NCBI RefSeq assembly: GCF_003208055.1
Contig: NZ_QJUE01000005.1
Span: 186,001-250,000 of the forward strand
DNA: 64,000 nt
Origin: Prochlorococcus marinus XMU1408
GTDB taxonomy: Bacteria > Cyanobacteriota > Cyanobacteriia > PCC-6307 > Cyanobiaceae
Direction of reading: 5' to 3'
Part shown: piece by piece, positions 55,000-63,296 of the stretch
Position numbering within the stretch: position 1 is the first letter of the stretch
Layout of the letters: every line of letters starts with the position of its first letter
Translations under genes and position numbers: made by a program
Notes under the pieces: model-generated
The model's input: the letters and a program-made list of their open reading frames with translations, nothing else
What the model was told of the DNA's origin: nothing
The model's database searches: none

Positions 55000-55101
55000 G
55001 ATGATGCAGTCTCCCTTCAAACGCTCAAGTCCCCGTCCTATGGCTTGAGTCGAACTGCGGTCTACAAGTAGCAGATCGGACGATTAGGTAGCCATGGCTA
55101 C
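55000..55101 (-). ncRNA. Structured leader/sRNA, copy B
   Basis: Second copy of the leader. Core 55023-55085 has the same two hairpins and possible pseudoknot as copy A; here the second stem is a perfect CUCAAG/CUUGAG. An extra palindrome GTAGCCATGGCTAC (55088-55101) at the 5' end of the expected RNA is missing in copy A. It could be a regulatory leader acting on the micropeptide or a free small RNA. Confidence 0.55.
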
Positions 55102-55107
55102 TCTTTA

Positions 55108-55136
55108 TTTATAGTATTTATACCTAAGAATGTCAA
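55108..55136 (-). promoter_or_regulatory. Consensus sigma70-type promoter, copy B
   Basis: TTGACA (55131-55136), a 17-bp spacer and TATAAA (55108-55113) on the minus strand, the same boxes and spacing as at 41734-41762. The spacer is also partly conserved (TTAGGTATAAATAC versus TTGAGTATAAAAAC). Confidence 0.8.
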
Positions 55137-55159
55137 GAGCAGGGGATTGGGACGATGCA

Positions 55160-55372
55160 TCAACAGCACTCACAATCACTTTCACCTTCGGATGATGGGT
55201 TTTCGAATGCATCGGCAATATCTCTAAGCATTAAAGCTATAAACTCTGGAGGGCATTGAAGCTCATTAATATGGGAAGCGCATTGTTGAGCTATTCCCTG
55301 CATAGCTGGAAGAATTATTTTATCCACTTGCTCCTGAGTTGGCTTCCAAGTTGCTTGGCACTTATCACCCAT
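55160..55372 (-). CDS. Hypothetical protein (70 aa)
   Basis: Starts MGDKCQATWKPTQEQVDKII and ends SDCECC. Five cysteines, three clustered at the C-terminus (CECC), are noteworthy and may bind metal. The helical centre is IALMLRDIADAFENP. The start is ATG 55372. Function unknown. The downstream minus-strand unit is leader copy B. Confidence 0.6.
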   Translation of the reverse strand: MGDKCQATWKPTQEQVDKIILPAMQGIAQQCASHINELQCPPEFIALMLRDIADAFENPSSEGESDCECC

Positions 55373-55505
55373 GAATTAGTAATTATCGTATGAGTACATT
55401 ATGGCAACTAGTTAATTTCCTTGTTTGTATATGACACTAATTCCTTTCTTTTAAGAGGATCTTTGGTTGACATTTTTTAGGTATTTAGGATCTAAAAAAC
55501 TAGTT

Positions 55506-55694
55506 TTATGCTGCTAGATTTCCTCTCAAACCTCTATCCCTACTTCCTTTAAACCATACAGGTCTAGGAAGAAGTCTATTCTCTTGATATAAGTGACCTG
55601 TCTCTGAATAAGGCTTCTCAATACATGAAGCTTCTGCAAGAACTGCTTTGTATTCCCTCATTGAAAGAACACTCCGAGAGGATTTAGAAGTCAT
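55506..55694 (-). CDS. Hypothetical protein (62 aa)
   Basis: Soluble and basic, with YKAVLAEASCIEKPYSETGH and RLLPRPVWFKGSRDRGLRGN. The balanced composition and conserved-looking Pro/Trp/Gly pattern argue for a real protein. No signal or helix. Family not recognised. Confidence 0.6.
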   Translation of the reverse strand: MTSKSSRSVLSMREYKAVLAEASCIEKPYSETGHLYQENRLLPRPVWFKGSRDRGLRGNLAA

Positions 55695-55820
55695 AGTTCT
55701 TGGCTGTTTTATAGATGATGAGCCAACAATCAGATAATGACGTTCAGAGCGAGCTTTTCCAAAAGAATATGTGGAAGATCAGTTTTTCTAAGCTTTAATT
55801 TTGAGATATTCTGTCAGTTG

Positions 55821-55841
55821 CGATCTGTTAGTTATTAGTAG
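55821..55841 (+). repeat. Short piece of the dispersed repeat
   Basis: CGATCTGTTAGTTATTAGTA matches the tail of the repeat copy at 54611-54788 (CGATCTGTTAGTTGTTAGTA) almost exactly. It shows that the element, or its end, has spread more than once in this island. Confidence 0.5.
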
Positions 55842-55915
55842 AGCTTATATTGTAGCGACTATCACTTCTCAAATACTTTAAGGAAATTCAAGATTAATCT
55901 ATATGCTCCAAACAC

Positions 55916-56071
55916 ATGATTGATTCAGCTAATGAAATGACTCCACAAGAAAAAATCATTCAAGAAAGAGTTGCTCAAGCAAGAAAGTTTCTTACTTCAA
56001 ATGGATTTAACCAATCAATAAAAGACCTTTGGGACGAGATCAAAGAGGATTCAAAATATGATTTATTGTAA
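55916..56071 (+). CDS. Small hypothetical protein (51 aa)
   Basis: ATG 55916 to TAA. It reads MIDSANEMTPQEKIIQERVA, then QARKFLTSNGFNQSIKDLWD and an acidic end. Highly charged, helical and soluble. It looks like a conserved small cyanobacterial protein, but I cannot name it. Function unknown. Confidence 0.6.
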   Translation: MIDSANEMTPQEKIIQERVAQARKFLTSNGFNQSIKDLWDEIKEDSKYDLL

Positions 56072-56298
56072 AAATAACAAGTAATTAATTCGAATCAAAT
56101 ACTTATAATTTCTATTTACTTTTAATTTTATTGCATGAAAATAAAAAACTCATTGTAAGATTATATACACAATCAATTAATAGATATGTAATTGATATGA
56201 CTGAAAGAATTAAGACTAAGACTTATTAATTAATTGCTTATCTCAAAGAATCTTTTCTTTTAGAGAGATAGCTATCTTTCATTCTTAGATTTATCTCT

Positions 56299-56742
56299 AT
56301 GTCAATTTTTGAAGCTACTCCATTACTATTAAAAGCAAAAAAAGAAAAAGGTTTAACCTTTTCGGAAATTGGAAATCTATTGGGACTTGATGAAGTCTGG
56401 GTTGCAAGTCTTTTTTATGGTCAAGCAACTGCAAGTGAGGAAGAAGCTGAGAAATTATTGACTAAGTTAGGACTTGATTTAGGACTAAAAGAATTATTAA
56501 CAACGCCTCCAGTGAAAGGATCACTAGATCCAGTCATCCCAACTGATCCTTTGATATATCGATTTTATGAAATCATGCAAGTATATGGAATGCCCATGAA
56601 AGACGTTATTCAAGAAAAGTTTGGTGATGGAATCATGAGTGCCATTGATTTTACAATTAACGTCGATAAGGTTGAAGACCCAAAAGGTGACAGAGTAAAA
56701 GTATCAATGTGTGGAAAATTTTTGCCATACAAGAAATGGTAA
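56299..56742 (+). CDS. cynS: Cyanate hydratase (cyanase)
   Basis: Decomposes cyanate with bicarbonate to CO2 and carbamate (ammonia), giving nitrogen. The 147 residues match the decameric enzyme. Catalytic Arg88 and Glu91 ([12 protein letters not shown]) and Ser114 (GIMSAIDF) are present. The N-terminal HTH-like region is [20 protein letters not shown]. No cyanate transporter genes (cynABD) lie next to it here. It sits in a repeat-rich island with an unrelated neighbourhood, suggesting gain or retention as a single unit. Confidence 0.95.
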   Translation: MSIFEATPLLLKAKKEKGLTFSEIGNLLGLDEVWVASLFYGQATASEEEAEKLLTKLGLDLGLKELLTTPPVKGSLDPVIPTDPLIYRFYEIMQVYGMPMKDVIQEKFGDGIMSAIDFTINVDKVEDPKGDRVKVSMCGKFLPYKKW

Positions 56743-56858
56743 AAGAATTATTTTTTCACTAGATCAGCTAGAAGAATTAGGAAGTACTATTTATACAGCT
56801 CTAAGGAATAGATATAAAAAAGCTTCATACACATTAAATAAACACATAACGTCCAAAC

Positions 56859-57034
56859 ATCACTCCATCAATGAGTGTTGTCTAGATTGGTTTTGAAAAT
56901 CATATAGATAGAAAATACTAAAAACTCAAATCTGTTTGCGCACTAGTTTTCTCAACAGGGGGGTCTTATTAGCAATCATCATTTTTTCTGAAACTTGCTT
57001 TCTGTTAGTTATTAGTAATAGAAACCTGATTGAA
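56859..57034 (+). repeat. Dispersed repeat, copy 2
   Basis: Counterpart of 54611-54788: CACTCCATCAATGAG, ATACTAAAAACTCAAATCTG, TTTTCTCAA and CTGTTAGTTATTAGTAATAG in the same order. It lies between cynS and the EVE gene. The two copies are in the same orientation with moderate divergence. Confidence 0.6.
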
Positions 57035-57067
57035 ATAGAATAAAGAAATAGGGGTGAGAATGTTAAG

Positions 57068-57089
57068 CCATCCACACACCATCCACACA
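57068..57089 (+). repeat. Tandem 11-mer CCATCCACACA x2
   Basis: A perfect direct repeat just before the EVE gene, ending 21 bp upstream of its ATG. The ATCCACA core resembles part of a DnaA box. It is not present before the truncated copy at 51.9 kb. It may be an operator, but there is no proof. Confidence 0.5.
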
Positions 57090-57110
57090 TTGCAATATCG
57101 CTGAGATCCC

Positions 57111-57584
57111 ATGGCATCAAAAGAAATCAACTATTGGCTAATGAAAAGTGAGCCAGATGCTTACAGTATTAAAGATTTAAAAAAAGAAACAGAAACTCTT
57201 TGGGATGGTATTCGAAATTATCAGGCTAGAAACTTTATGAGATCAATGAACATTGGTGATCAAGCTTTTTTTTATCATTCAAATACTAAACCGCCAGGGA
57301 TAGTAGGTCTGATGGAAATTATTGAGACACATTTAATTGACCCTTATCAATTTGATGAAAGTTCTAAGTACTTTGACAATAAATCAAACAAAGAAAACCC
57401 TCGTTGGGATTGTGTGAAGACCAAATATATTTGTGAATTTAAGAATATGATTACTTTAAAGGAGTTATCTCAAGCTTATACATCAGAAGAACTAACTCTA
57501 GTTCGCAAAGGTAATAGACTATCAATAATGCCAATTAAAAAATCCATCGCTCTAGAACTACTCAATAAGCTCCAGAAAAATTAA
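57111..57584 (+). CDS. EVE-domain protein
   Basis: A 157-residue protein with the typical EVE opening YWLMKSEPDAYSIKDL, then WDGIRNYQARNFMRSMNIGD and FFYHSNTKPPGIVGLMEI. EVE domains are PUA-like and read modified bases or nucleic acids; in bacteria the role is often unclear. The start is ATG 57111. A 13-codon 5' duplicate lies at 51.9 kb. It converges with the DUF2811 gene, one base apart. Confidence 0.92.
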   Translation: MASKEINYWLMKSEPDAYSIKDLKKETETLWDGIRNYQARNFMRSMNIGDQAFFYHSNTKPPGIVGLMEIIETHLIDPYQFDESSKYFDNKSNKENPRWDCVKTKYICEFKNMITLKELSQAYTSEELTLVRKGNRLSIMPIKKSIALELLNKLQKN

Positions 57585-57585
57585 T

Positions 57586-57849
57586 TTAAAAAGAATGAGA
57601 TCCAAACATATTCCCGATATAAAGACGTGTTATCAATCTCGAACTGATTCCATTTTGAATTAAAAATCCCGCAAGTGCAGCTTGCACAAGCCTATATTGA
57701 TCCCAATTTGGATGCTTCTCAATATACACTTTCATTGCTTGTTGAATAGGCATAGGTATTTCTGTTTGAAAACTAATTATCTCCTCTGAGTCCAAAACTC
57801 CTGAACTTTTAGTTGACCGTTTTTCTTCAGTTAATTCAATATTCTTCAT
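57586..57849 (-). CDS. DUF2811 family protein
   Basis: An 87-residue soluble protein. SFQTEIPMPIQQAMKVYIEK, then HPNWDQYRLVQAALAGFLIQ and RLYIGNMFG follow the cyanobacterial DUF2811 pattern as I recall it. Possibly DNA-binding or regulatory because of its ribbon-helix-like size, but this is inference. Confidence 0.8.
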   Translation of the reverse strand: MKNIELTEEKRSTKSSGVLDSEEIISFQTEIPMPIQQAMKVYIEKHPNWDQYRLVQAALAGFLIQNGISSRLITRLYIGNMFGSHSF

Positions 57850-58035
57850 TACGAAGCTTTTGAGAAATTAATCCATTTCAAATTACTCTCAAAATCAAAT
57901 TAGAAGAAACTCTTTCTCGGGCTGTCTCATTCTCAGATCAAGTACTCAACAGCTTTCTAATAAAAACTATAAATAATGCTTATATTTATAATAAGCACTA
58001 TTTATTAATCAGATTTAAATTGTTAATAATCAATT

Positions 58036-58088
58036 TTTTCCACAGCCTACAGTCAGAATTCAATTAATCGCATTAATCCTGTGGAAAA
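58036..58088. promoter_or_regulatory. Inverted pair of DnaA-box-like sites
   Basis: TTTTCCACAG (58036-58045) and CTGTGGAAAA (58079-58088) are perfect inverted copies, 33 bp apart. TTTTCCACA is the cyanobacterial-type DnaA box. They sit in the 298-bp AT-rich gap between the DUF2811 and DUF1818 genes. No dnaA or dnaN lies in the window, so this is not evidence for the chromosomal origin; a DnaA titration or local regulatory site is also possible. Confidence 0.5.
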
Positions 58089-58147
58089 GGTGTTGGTTAA
58101 ATCACTTAATTTTGGGGAAAAATTGAAAAACTTTTGATTAAGTTCTT

Positions 58148-58528
58148 TCACAAATAGCCGCAATCCCACATTGTTCTCATCGCATTAGTAACAAACATAG
58201 TTACATTTCTAGGCCAAAAAATCTCTGCTCCTCGATTGACAGAATCACTTGGAGTCAGGATCAATTTTAGGTCCCAACCATTTTTATCTCCTTTCAATAT
58301 TGCAAACCAAGGACTCCTACCTAATTCCAAAGTTATATTCTCATCTCCCATTAATTGATCTTTAATGTCAATATATTGATTAGACAAATCTACTACTAGT
58401 CTAACGAGAATTTCCCATTCAGATTCATTCAACTCTATTGCCCAACATTCGCCACCTATAAGTGTAGAAAATCTATCTCTTGATGAATCAGTAATTATTC
58501 TCCAACCATGACCTTCTTTTTTTATCAC
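58148..58528 (-). CDS. DUF1818 family protein
   Basis: A 126-residue soluble protein with WRIITDSSRDRFSTLIGGEC and WAIELNESEWEILVRLVVDL, patterns I associate with cyanobacterial DUF1818. The C-terminus is NAMRTMWDCGYL. It follows rpoZ directly with no gap, so it is one transcript with rpoZ. Function unknown. Confidence 0.82.
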   Translation of the reverse strand: MIKKEGHGWRIITDSSRDRFSTLIGGECWAIELNESEWEILVRLVVDLSNQYIDIKDQLMGDENITLELGRSPWFAILKGDKNGWDLKLILTPSDSVNRGAEIFWPRNVTMFVTNAMRTMWDCGYL

Positions 58529-58762
58529 CTACCCAGGCAAAAGATCAGGCTGATCTTGTTCATCACTCAATTCAATTATGGCCCTTTGGACTGGTTTAAC
58601 TGTTGATTCTTCTAAAAGCCCATCAAAATCATCAAATCTTCTTTGCTTAGCTCTAAAAGCAATACGAACCGTGGTTAAGTAACGATTAGTTGAGTGCCTA
58701 ATAAGACTCTCTCCTCTTTTTGCTAAATCCTTGGAATTAACTCCTGAACCTGACTTGATCAC
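58529..58762 (-). CDS. rpoZ: RNA polymerase omega subunit
   Basis: A 77-residue subunit that helps assemble RNA polymerase. The region [20 protein letters not shown] then [19 protein letters not shown] is typical for the cyanobacterial short omega. The gene is followed immediately by the DUF1818 gene. The start is ATG 58762. It is divergent from the Hsp70-like gene. Confidence 0.9.
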   Translation of the reverse strand: MIKSGSGVNSKDLAKRGESLIRHSTNRYLTTVRIAFRAKQRRFDDFDGLLEESTVKPVQRAIIELSDEQDQPDLLPG

Positions 58763-58908
58763 ACTAAAAACTTTATTGTTTATTTATTCTAGGAGAAAAT
58801 CGTTCATTTCGAAATTTTTTGGCAAATAATAACAGTACCGTAAGCTTTTCTAAACTCATGTCCTATTAATTAAGTCTTGCTGAAACCTCTAATTCATTCT
58901 CAACATAG

Positions 58909-60537
58909 ATGCTTAATAACAACATAGATCAATTAGAAAACAACAAACCAACTGAAACCAATCCAAATGTTTTTGGAACATTAGCAATCGATTTAGGTAG
59001 TTCAACAACGGTAGTAGTCTTTCAAAAAGAAAATGGTCAGTCTCCAGAACTTCTCGAATTGACTCCAATTAGTCGCTCTCCTGGAGAGATTCCAAGCCTA
59101 ATTTGGCAATCGACAGAAAAAGAAGAAGACTATTTAGTAGGGCAACAAGTTATTGAATTCAACCTCATTAGTGAAAATAAAGAACATAATTTAAGTCAAG
59201 ATTTTAAAAGATGGATTGGATGCCCATCAATTGATCCTATCTATAACTCAACAATCCCCCCTGAGAAAGCAGGAGAAATTTTAATTCACAGCATTTGGAG
59301 GAAAATTACCAAAAAAGTCAATATAAAAAGATTGGTTTTGACTGCGCCTGTTGACACATATAGAGAATATAGAAGTTGGCTAATTAAAGTCTGCAACTCT
59401 CTAGAAGTAAAAGAAATTGCACTAGTTGATGAACCTACTGCCGCTGCTATGGGGGCAGGCCTAGAGCCTGGATCCAAATTGCTTGTTTTAGACTTTGGGG
59501 GAAGTACGATTGATATGTCAGTCGTTGCTTTAGAGGGAGGAGAAGGGCAAGCATCTCCAATTGCTCAGCTTGTCAGATTTGATGGGAATAATTTAGAGGG
59601 AAAAAGTACACAAGTTCTTCGCACAGCAAAAGTTTTAGGGAAGTCAGGACTAAGATTAGGTGGCAAAGATATCGACAGGTGGATATCTAATCATTTACTA
59701 CCAGAAGACTCACCAACAAATTTAATATTAAGCAAGGCAGAAGAACTCAAATGTGAACTAAGCAATGCAGAGATAAAGGAGACATTTGTCATAACGAAAA
59801 AAGTAAGAAACAGTCAAAATAAAGAAAAGTTTTTAAAGTTATCTAAGAAAGGACTTGAAGAATTGCTTATAGAAAAAGGACTACTAAAAAGTATTGAAAT
59901 TCTTTTCAATACAACCATAAATAATGCAAAACGTAACTCTTTTAAATTAGATGAGCTTGATAGTATTGTTTTGGTTGGTGGGGGGTCACAAATACCATTA
60001 ATTAAAAAATTTATTGGTAGTCTTTGTAATTCAGTACCTTTTATTATGCCTCCACCTGTTGAAGCTATTGCACTTGGTGCTTTAAAGCTCACACCTGGTG
60101 TTCAGGTGAAAGATGTTTTAAATAAAGGAGTAAGTTTAAAATGTTGGAATAAGAAAAATGAAAAGCATATATGGCACCCTCTTTTTTTTCCTGGACAGCC
60201 CTGGCCCACTAGTAAACCTTTAGAAATAATTTTAGCCTCTAGCATTAACAATCAATTATCTATTGACTTAATAATAGGAGAACCTGAGGAAAAAGGCTCT
60301 AGTGAAATTATTTACATAGACGGATTACCTACAATAAAAGAAATAGAGTTTGATGGGAGAATAAAGAAATTAAATAATAAAATTATTTCGATTCCTCTAT
60401 CACCTCCAGGAGAACTTGGTCAGGATTGCATTAAATTAAGATTTACAATTAACGATTTTTGTGAGATAGAAGTTGAAGGCACAGATCTAAGAAATAATAA
60501 TATAATAACAATTAAAAATCTTGGCCCAATTAGATAA
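58909..60537 (+). CDS. Hsp70-family protein (DnaK-like)
   Basis: A 542-residue, shorter Hsp70 homologue. The ATPase domain shows LAIDLGSSTTVVVFQ (phosphate 1), LVDEPTAAAMGAGLE, LVLDFGGSTIDMSVVAL (phosphate 2) and IVLVGGGSQIPLIKKF (adenosine). The substrate-binding region after about residue 390 is short and divergent and lacks a lid and EEVD end. It is one of several Hsp70 relatives cyanobacteria carry. The specific client is unknown. Confidence 0.88.
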   Translation: MLNNNIDQLENNKPTETNPNVFGTLAIDLGSSTTVVVFQKENGQSPELLELTPISRSPGEIPSLIWQSTEKEEDYLVGQQVIEFNLISENKEHNLSQDFKRWIGCPSIDPIYNSTIPPEKAGEILIHSIWRKITKKVNIKRLVLTAPVDTYREYRSWLIKVCNSLEVKEIALVDEPTAAAMGAGLEPGSKLLVLDFGGSTIDMSVVALEGGEGQASPIAQLVRFDGNNLEGKSTQVLRTAKVLGKSGLRLGGKDIDRWISNHLLPEDSPTNLILSKAEELKCELSNAEIKETFVITKKVRNSQNKEKFLKLSKKGLEELLIEKGLLKSIEILFNTTINNAKRNSFKLDELDSIVLVGGGSQIPLIKKFIGSLCNSVPFIMPPPVEAIALGALKLTPGVQVKDVLNKGVSLKCWNKKNEKHIWHPLFFPGQPWPTSKPLEIILASSINNQLSIDLIIGEPEEKGSSEIIYIDGLPTIKEIEFDGRIKKLNNKIISIPLSPPGELGQDCIKLRFTINDFCEIEVEGTDLRNNNIITIKNLGPIR

Positions 60538-60563
60538 CACAATAAAAAAATTAATCACATTTT

Positions 60564-61112
60564 CTATTTTTTACATAGAAATATGCCTTCTTCATCATCA
60601 ACTTCCTTCAATCTAAGATCAATAGTCTCATCTTTGCTAGTTGGCACCACACGTCCACAAAAGTCTGGCTGAATTGGGACTTCCCGATGACCTCTATCCA
60701 CCATCGCAACGAGCATGACTCTTTTTGCTCTCCCCCATAGGTGTAGAGCTTCAAGAGCTGCTTTAACTGTTCTCCCGGTATAAATAACATCGTCAATTAA
60801 TACTACTTCCCTATCATCAACAGTTGAGGGTAAATTAGTTACTTGAGCTATTCGAGTACCAACTCTCGAAAGATCATCTCTATGAAAAGTAGGGTCTAGA
60901 CAACCATTCTCGACTGGTTGGCCTGATAATTCTTCTAAATAAATTGCTAATAATTTAGACAAATAAACTCCCCTTGTTGGTATTCCAACAAGCAATAAAG
61001 AACTTGTATTTGGAACCTTTTCCAAAATTTGAGAAGCTAACCTTTTTATGGTTCTATCAAGTTCTTTTTTTGAGAGGATTTCTATCTCTTTTTGTATGAT
61101 TTCATCTGACAT
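60564..61112 (-). CDS. pyrR: PyrR bifunctional regulator/uracil phosphoribosyltransferase
   Basis: A 182-residue phosphoribosyltransferase-fold protein. The PRPP-binding motif VVLIDDVIYTGRTVKAAL is at about 104-121, with LLLVGIPTRGVYLSKLLA near the N-terminus. In Bacillus it binds pyr mRNA and controls pyrimidine operons; in cyanobacteria the RNA role is less clear. It lies between the Hsp70-like gene and gpmI. Confidence 0.93.
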   Translation of the reverse strand: MSDEIIQKEIEILSKKELDRTIKRLASQILEKVPNTSSLLLVGIPTRGVYLSKLLAIYLEELSGQPVENGCLDPTFHRDDLSRVGTRIAQVTNLPSTVDDREVVLIDDVIYTGRTVKAALEALHLWGRAKRVMLVAMVDRGHREVPIQPDFCGRVVPTSKDETIDLRLKEVDDEEGIFLCKK

Positions 61113-61273
61113 AATTTAAAGCCCTAAAAATTTTATTTTTTCTTAGGAATAACTGAAATACTTTTTTAATCTAATAGGGAAAAGCTAACCAAACATCAAA
61201 GTATTAGCCTGTTTACCTATTAGGAAGTAATTTAATACAAAAGGAACACATCAACAGGAATCAATTTCTTTGA

Positions 61274-62899
61274 ATGTCAAGCAGTAACGCCGCTGTTTCA
61301 ATGACCAAAAGTAAAGTAGCGCCAGTTGTTCTGGCGATACTTGATGGCTGGGGCCATACTGAGGAAATTAAAAATAATGCTGTCAAGCAAGCCTCCACTC
61401 CTGTAATGGATGCTTTATGGCACGCTTACCCTCACACTCTTATTGAAGCTAGTGGCGCAGATGTTGGTCTACCAGATAATCAAATGGGAAACTCTGAAGT
61501 TGGGCATCTAACTATTGGAGCAGGAAGAATAATTCAACAAGAATTGGTTCGAATATCTAATACCGTTAAAGAAAATAAATTAATTGAAAATAAGCCTCTT
61601 GACGAACTTTCTAAAAACTTAAAAAAGAATGATGGCACTCTTCATATTATGGGACTTTGCTCTGATGGAGGTGTTCATAGCCATATCAATCATTTATGCG
61701 GATTAATTCAATGGGCTGCTGAAAAAGAGCTAGAAAATGTCTCATTGCATCTTTTCACTGATGGAAGAGATACTTCCGCAAAAAGTGCCTCAACTTATAT
61801 AAAAAAAATAGAAACTACAATAAATTCAACTGGAGTAGGGCAGATTTCATCAATTTGTGGAAGATATTGGGCTATGGATAGAGATAATCGATGGGAAAGA
61901 ACATTAAAAGCCTATGAACTCCTTACAAATCCAAACTTTATTGTTAGCGAACTATCTGCGGAAGAAAGTTTAAATAAAAGCTATGAGGAGGGAATTACAG
62001 ATGAATTTCTTGAACCCGTTAGGCTTTCTTCTTCCTTCTTAAAGGACGGAGATGGTGTAATTTTTTTTAATTTTCGACCTGACAGAGCTAGGCAATTAGT
62101 TAAGGCACTTAAATTAAAAGATTTTGATGGCTTTGAGAGAAAAAACAAAATAGATATAGACGTACTGACCTTTACTCAATATGAATCAGGTCTTCCAGTA
62201 TCAGTAGCTTTTCCACCTGAACCTCTTAATGATTTATTAGGTCAAGTGGTCGCTAAACATGGATTAAATCAATATCGGACCGCTGAAACTGAAAAATATC
62301 CTCACGTAACGTATTTTTTAAATGGTGGTATTGAAAAACCATTAAAGGGAGAAGTAAGACATCTAGTACCTTCACCAAGAGTGGCAACATACGATCTACA
62401 ACCTGAGATGTCAGCTGACGAGCTAACAGAAAGTTGTATCAAAGCAATTGATAGCGGAATTTATTCATTAGTGGTCATCAATTTTGCTAATCCTGATATG
62501 GTTGGCCATTCTGGAATAATGGACGCAGCAATCAAAGCCAATGAAAAAGTTGATAGCTGTGTTGGGAAATTATTAAATTCAATAGGAAAACTAGGGGGAT
62601 CTCTTCTTATAACTGCTGATCATGGTAATTCTGAAATGATGAAAGGCCCTGATGGCCAACCATGGACTGCCCATACTACAAATCCTGTCCCAGTGATACT
62701 CGTAGAAGGTGAAAAGCGTAAATTGAAAGGTTATGGCAATGATATAAAACTTAGGGAGTGCGGAGGTGGATTATCAGATTTAGCTCCTACCCTTTTACAT
62801 TTGTTAAATTTACCAAAACCAAAAGCAATGACTGGCTCAACTCTTATTGAACCAATTAACTTACCTAAAAAATCAAATCTCATTCCTCAACCAGCTTAA
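61274..62899 (+). CDS. gpmI: Cofactor-independent phosphoglycerate mutase
   Basis: Interconverts 3- and 2-phosphoglycerate in glycolysis with two Mn ions. The 541 residues contain the phosphoserine loop [17 protein letters not shown] (Ser74), LAILDGWG at the N-terminus, [17 protein letters not shown] and the metal region [11 protein letters not shown] plus [10 protein letters not shown]. It is followed by secG 9 bp later. Confidence 0.96.
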   Translation: MSSSNAAVSMTKSKVAPVVLAILDGWGHTEEIKNNAVKQASTPVMDALWHAYPHTLIEASGADVGLPDNQMGNSEVGHLTIGAGRIIQQELVRISNTVKENKLIENKPLDELSKNLKKNDGTLHIMGLCSDGGVHSHINHLCGLIQWAAEKELENVSLHLFTDGRDTSAKSASTYIKKIETTINSTGVGQISSICGRYWAMDRDNRWERTLKAYELLTNPNFIVSELSAEESLNKSYEEGITDEFLEPVRLSSSFLKDGDGVIFFNFRPDRARQLVKALKLKDFDGFERKNKIDIDVLTFTQYESGLPVSVAFPPEPLNDLLGQVVAKHGLNQYRTAETEKYPHVTYFLNGGIEKPLKGEVRHLVPSPRVATYDLQPEMSADELTESCIKAIDSGIYSLVVINFANPDMVGHSGIMDAAIKANEKVDSCVGKLLNSIGKLGGSLLITADHGNSEMMKGPDGQPWTAHTTNPVPVILVEGEKRKLKGYGNDIKLRECGGGLSDLAPTLLHLLNLPKPKAMTGSTLIEPINLPKKSNLIPQPA

Positions 62900-62908
62900 T
62901 AAAGAAAA

Positions 62909-63139
62909 ATGATCATTCCACTTTTATCTTGGGCATGGGCAATTTCAGGAGTTTTTCTAATACTTTTAGTGCTTCTTCATAGCCCAAAAGGAGATGGGAT
63001 GGGCGGACTAGCTTCTAGTGGAAGTTCTATGTTTACGAGTGCAAGTAGTGCTGAATCGACTTTAAATAAAGCAACTTGGTCATGTCTTATATTATTTTTA
63101 GCTCTTGCTATTATTCTTAGCGCTGGGTGGTTAAAATAA
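62909..63139 (+). CDS. secG: Preprotein translocase subunit SecG
   Basis: A 76-residue SecYEG component. Two helices (LSWAWAISGVFLILLVLLHS and WSCLILFLALAIILSAGWL) flank a glycine/serine-rich loop GMGGLASSGSSMFTSA, the SecG hallmark. The gap to gpmI is only 9 bp, so it is probably co-transcribed with it. Confidence 0.94.
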   Translation: MIIPLLSWAWAISGVFLILLVLLHSPKGDGMGGLASSGSSMFTSASSAESTLNKATWSCLILFLALAIILSAGWLK

Positions 63140-63228
63140 TAATATTTTACTTAACTTTTACCCTTATTATATAAGTTTTTAATAAGAATTTCGAAAAGAA
63201 ATTATCTTAATTTATCTTTTTTCTTCAC

Positions 63229-63262
63229 AAAAAAGGAGAGAAAGCTAAGTAGCAATCTCTCC
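63229..63262 (-). terminator. Rho-independent terminator of groL
   Basis: On the minus strand GGAGAGA pairs with TCTCTCC, with an inner GCT/AGC stem and AAGT-type loop, followed by a T-run (the A-run 63229-63234 on the plus strand). It lies 35 bp past the groL stop. Good geometry for the minus strand. Confidence 0.88.
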
Positions 63263-63296
63263 AATATTTTATTTTGATTATTAAGTATATGAATCT

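Noticed and set aside
55715-55798. 27-codon frame MMSQQSDND...
   Set aside because: Short, no ribosome site, no ordered sequence.
56711-56896. 61-codon frame after cynS
   Set aside because: Overlaps cynS out of frame and continues into the dispersed repeat; no sign of conservation.
57960-58120. Chromosomal replication origin
   Set aside because: No dnaA or dnaN nearby, and only two true TTTTCCACA boxes; skew cannot be judged from this window.
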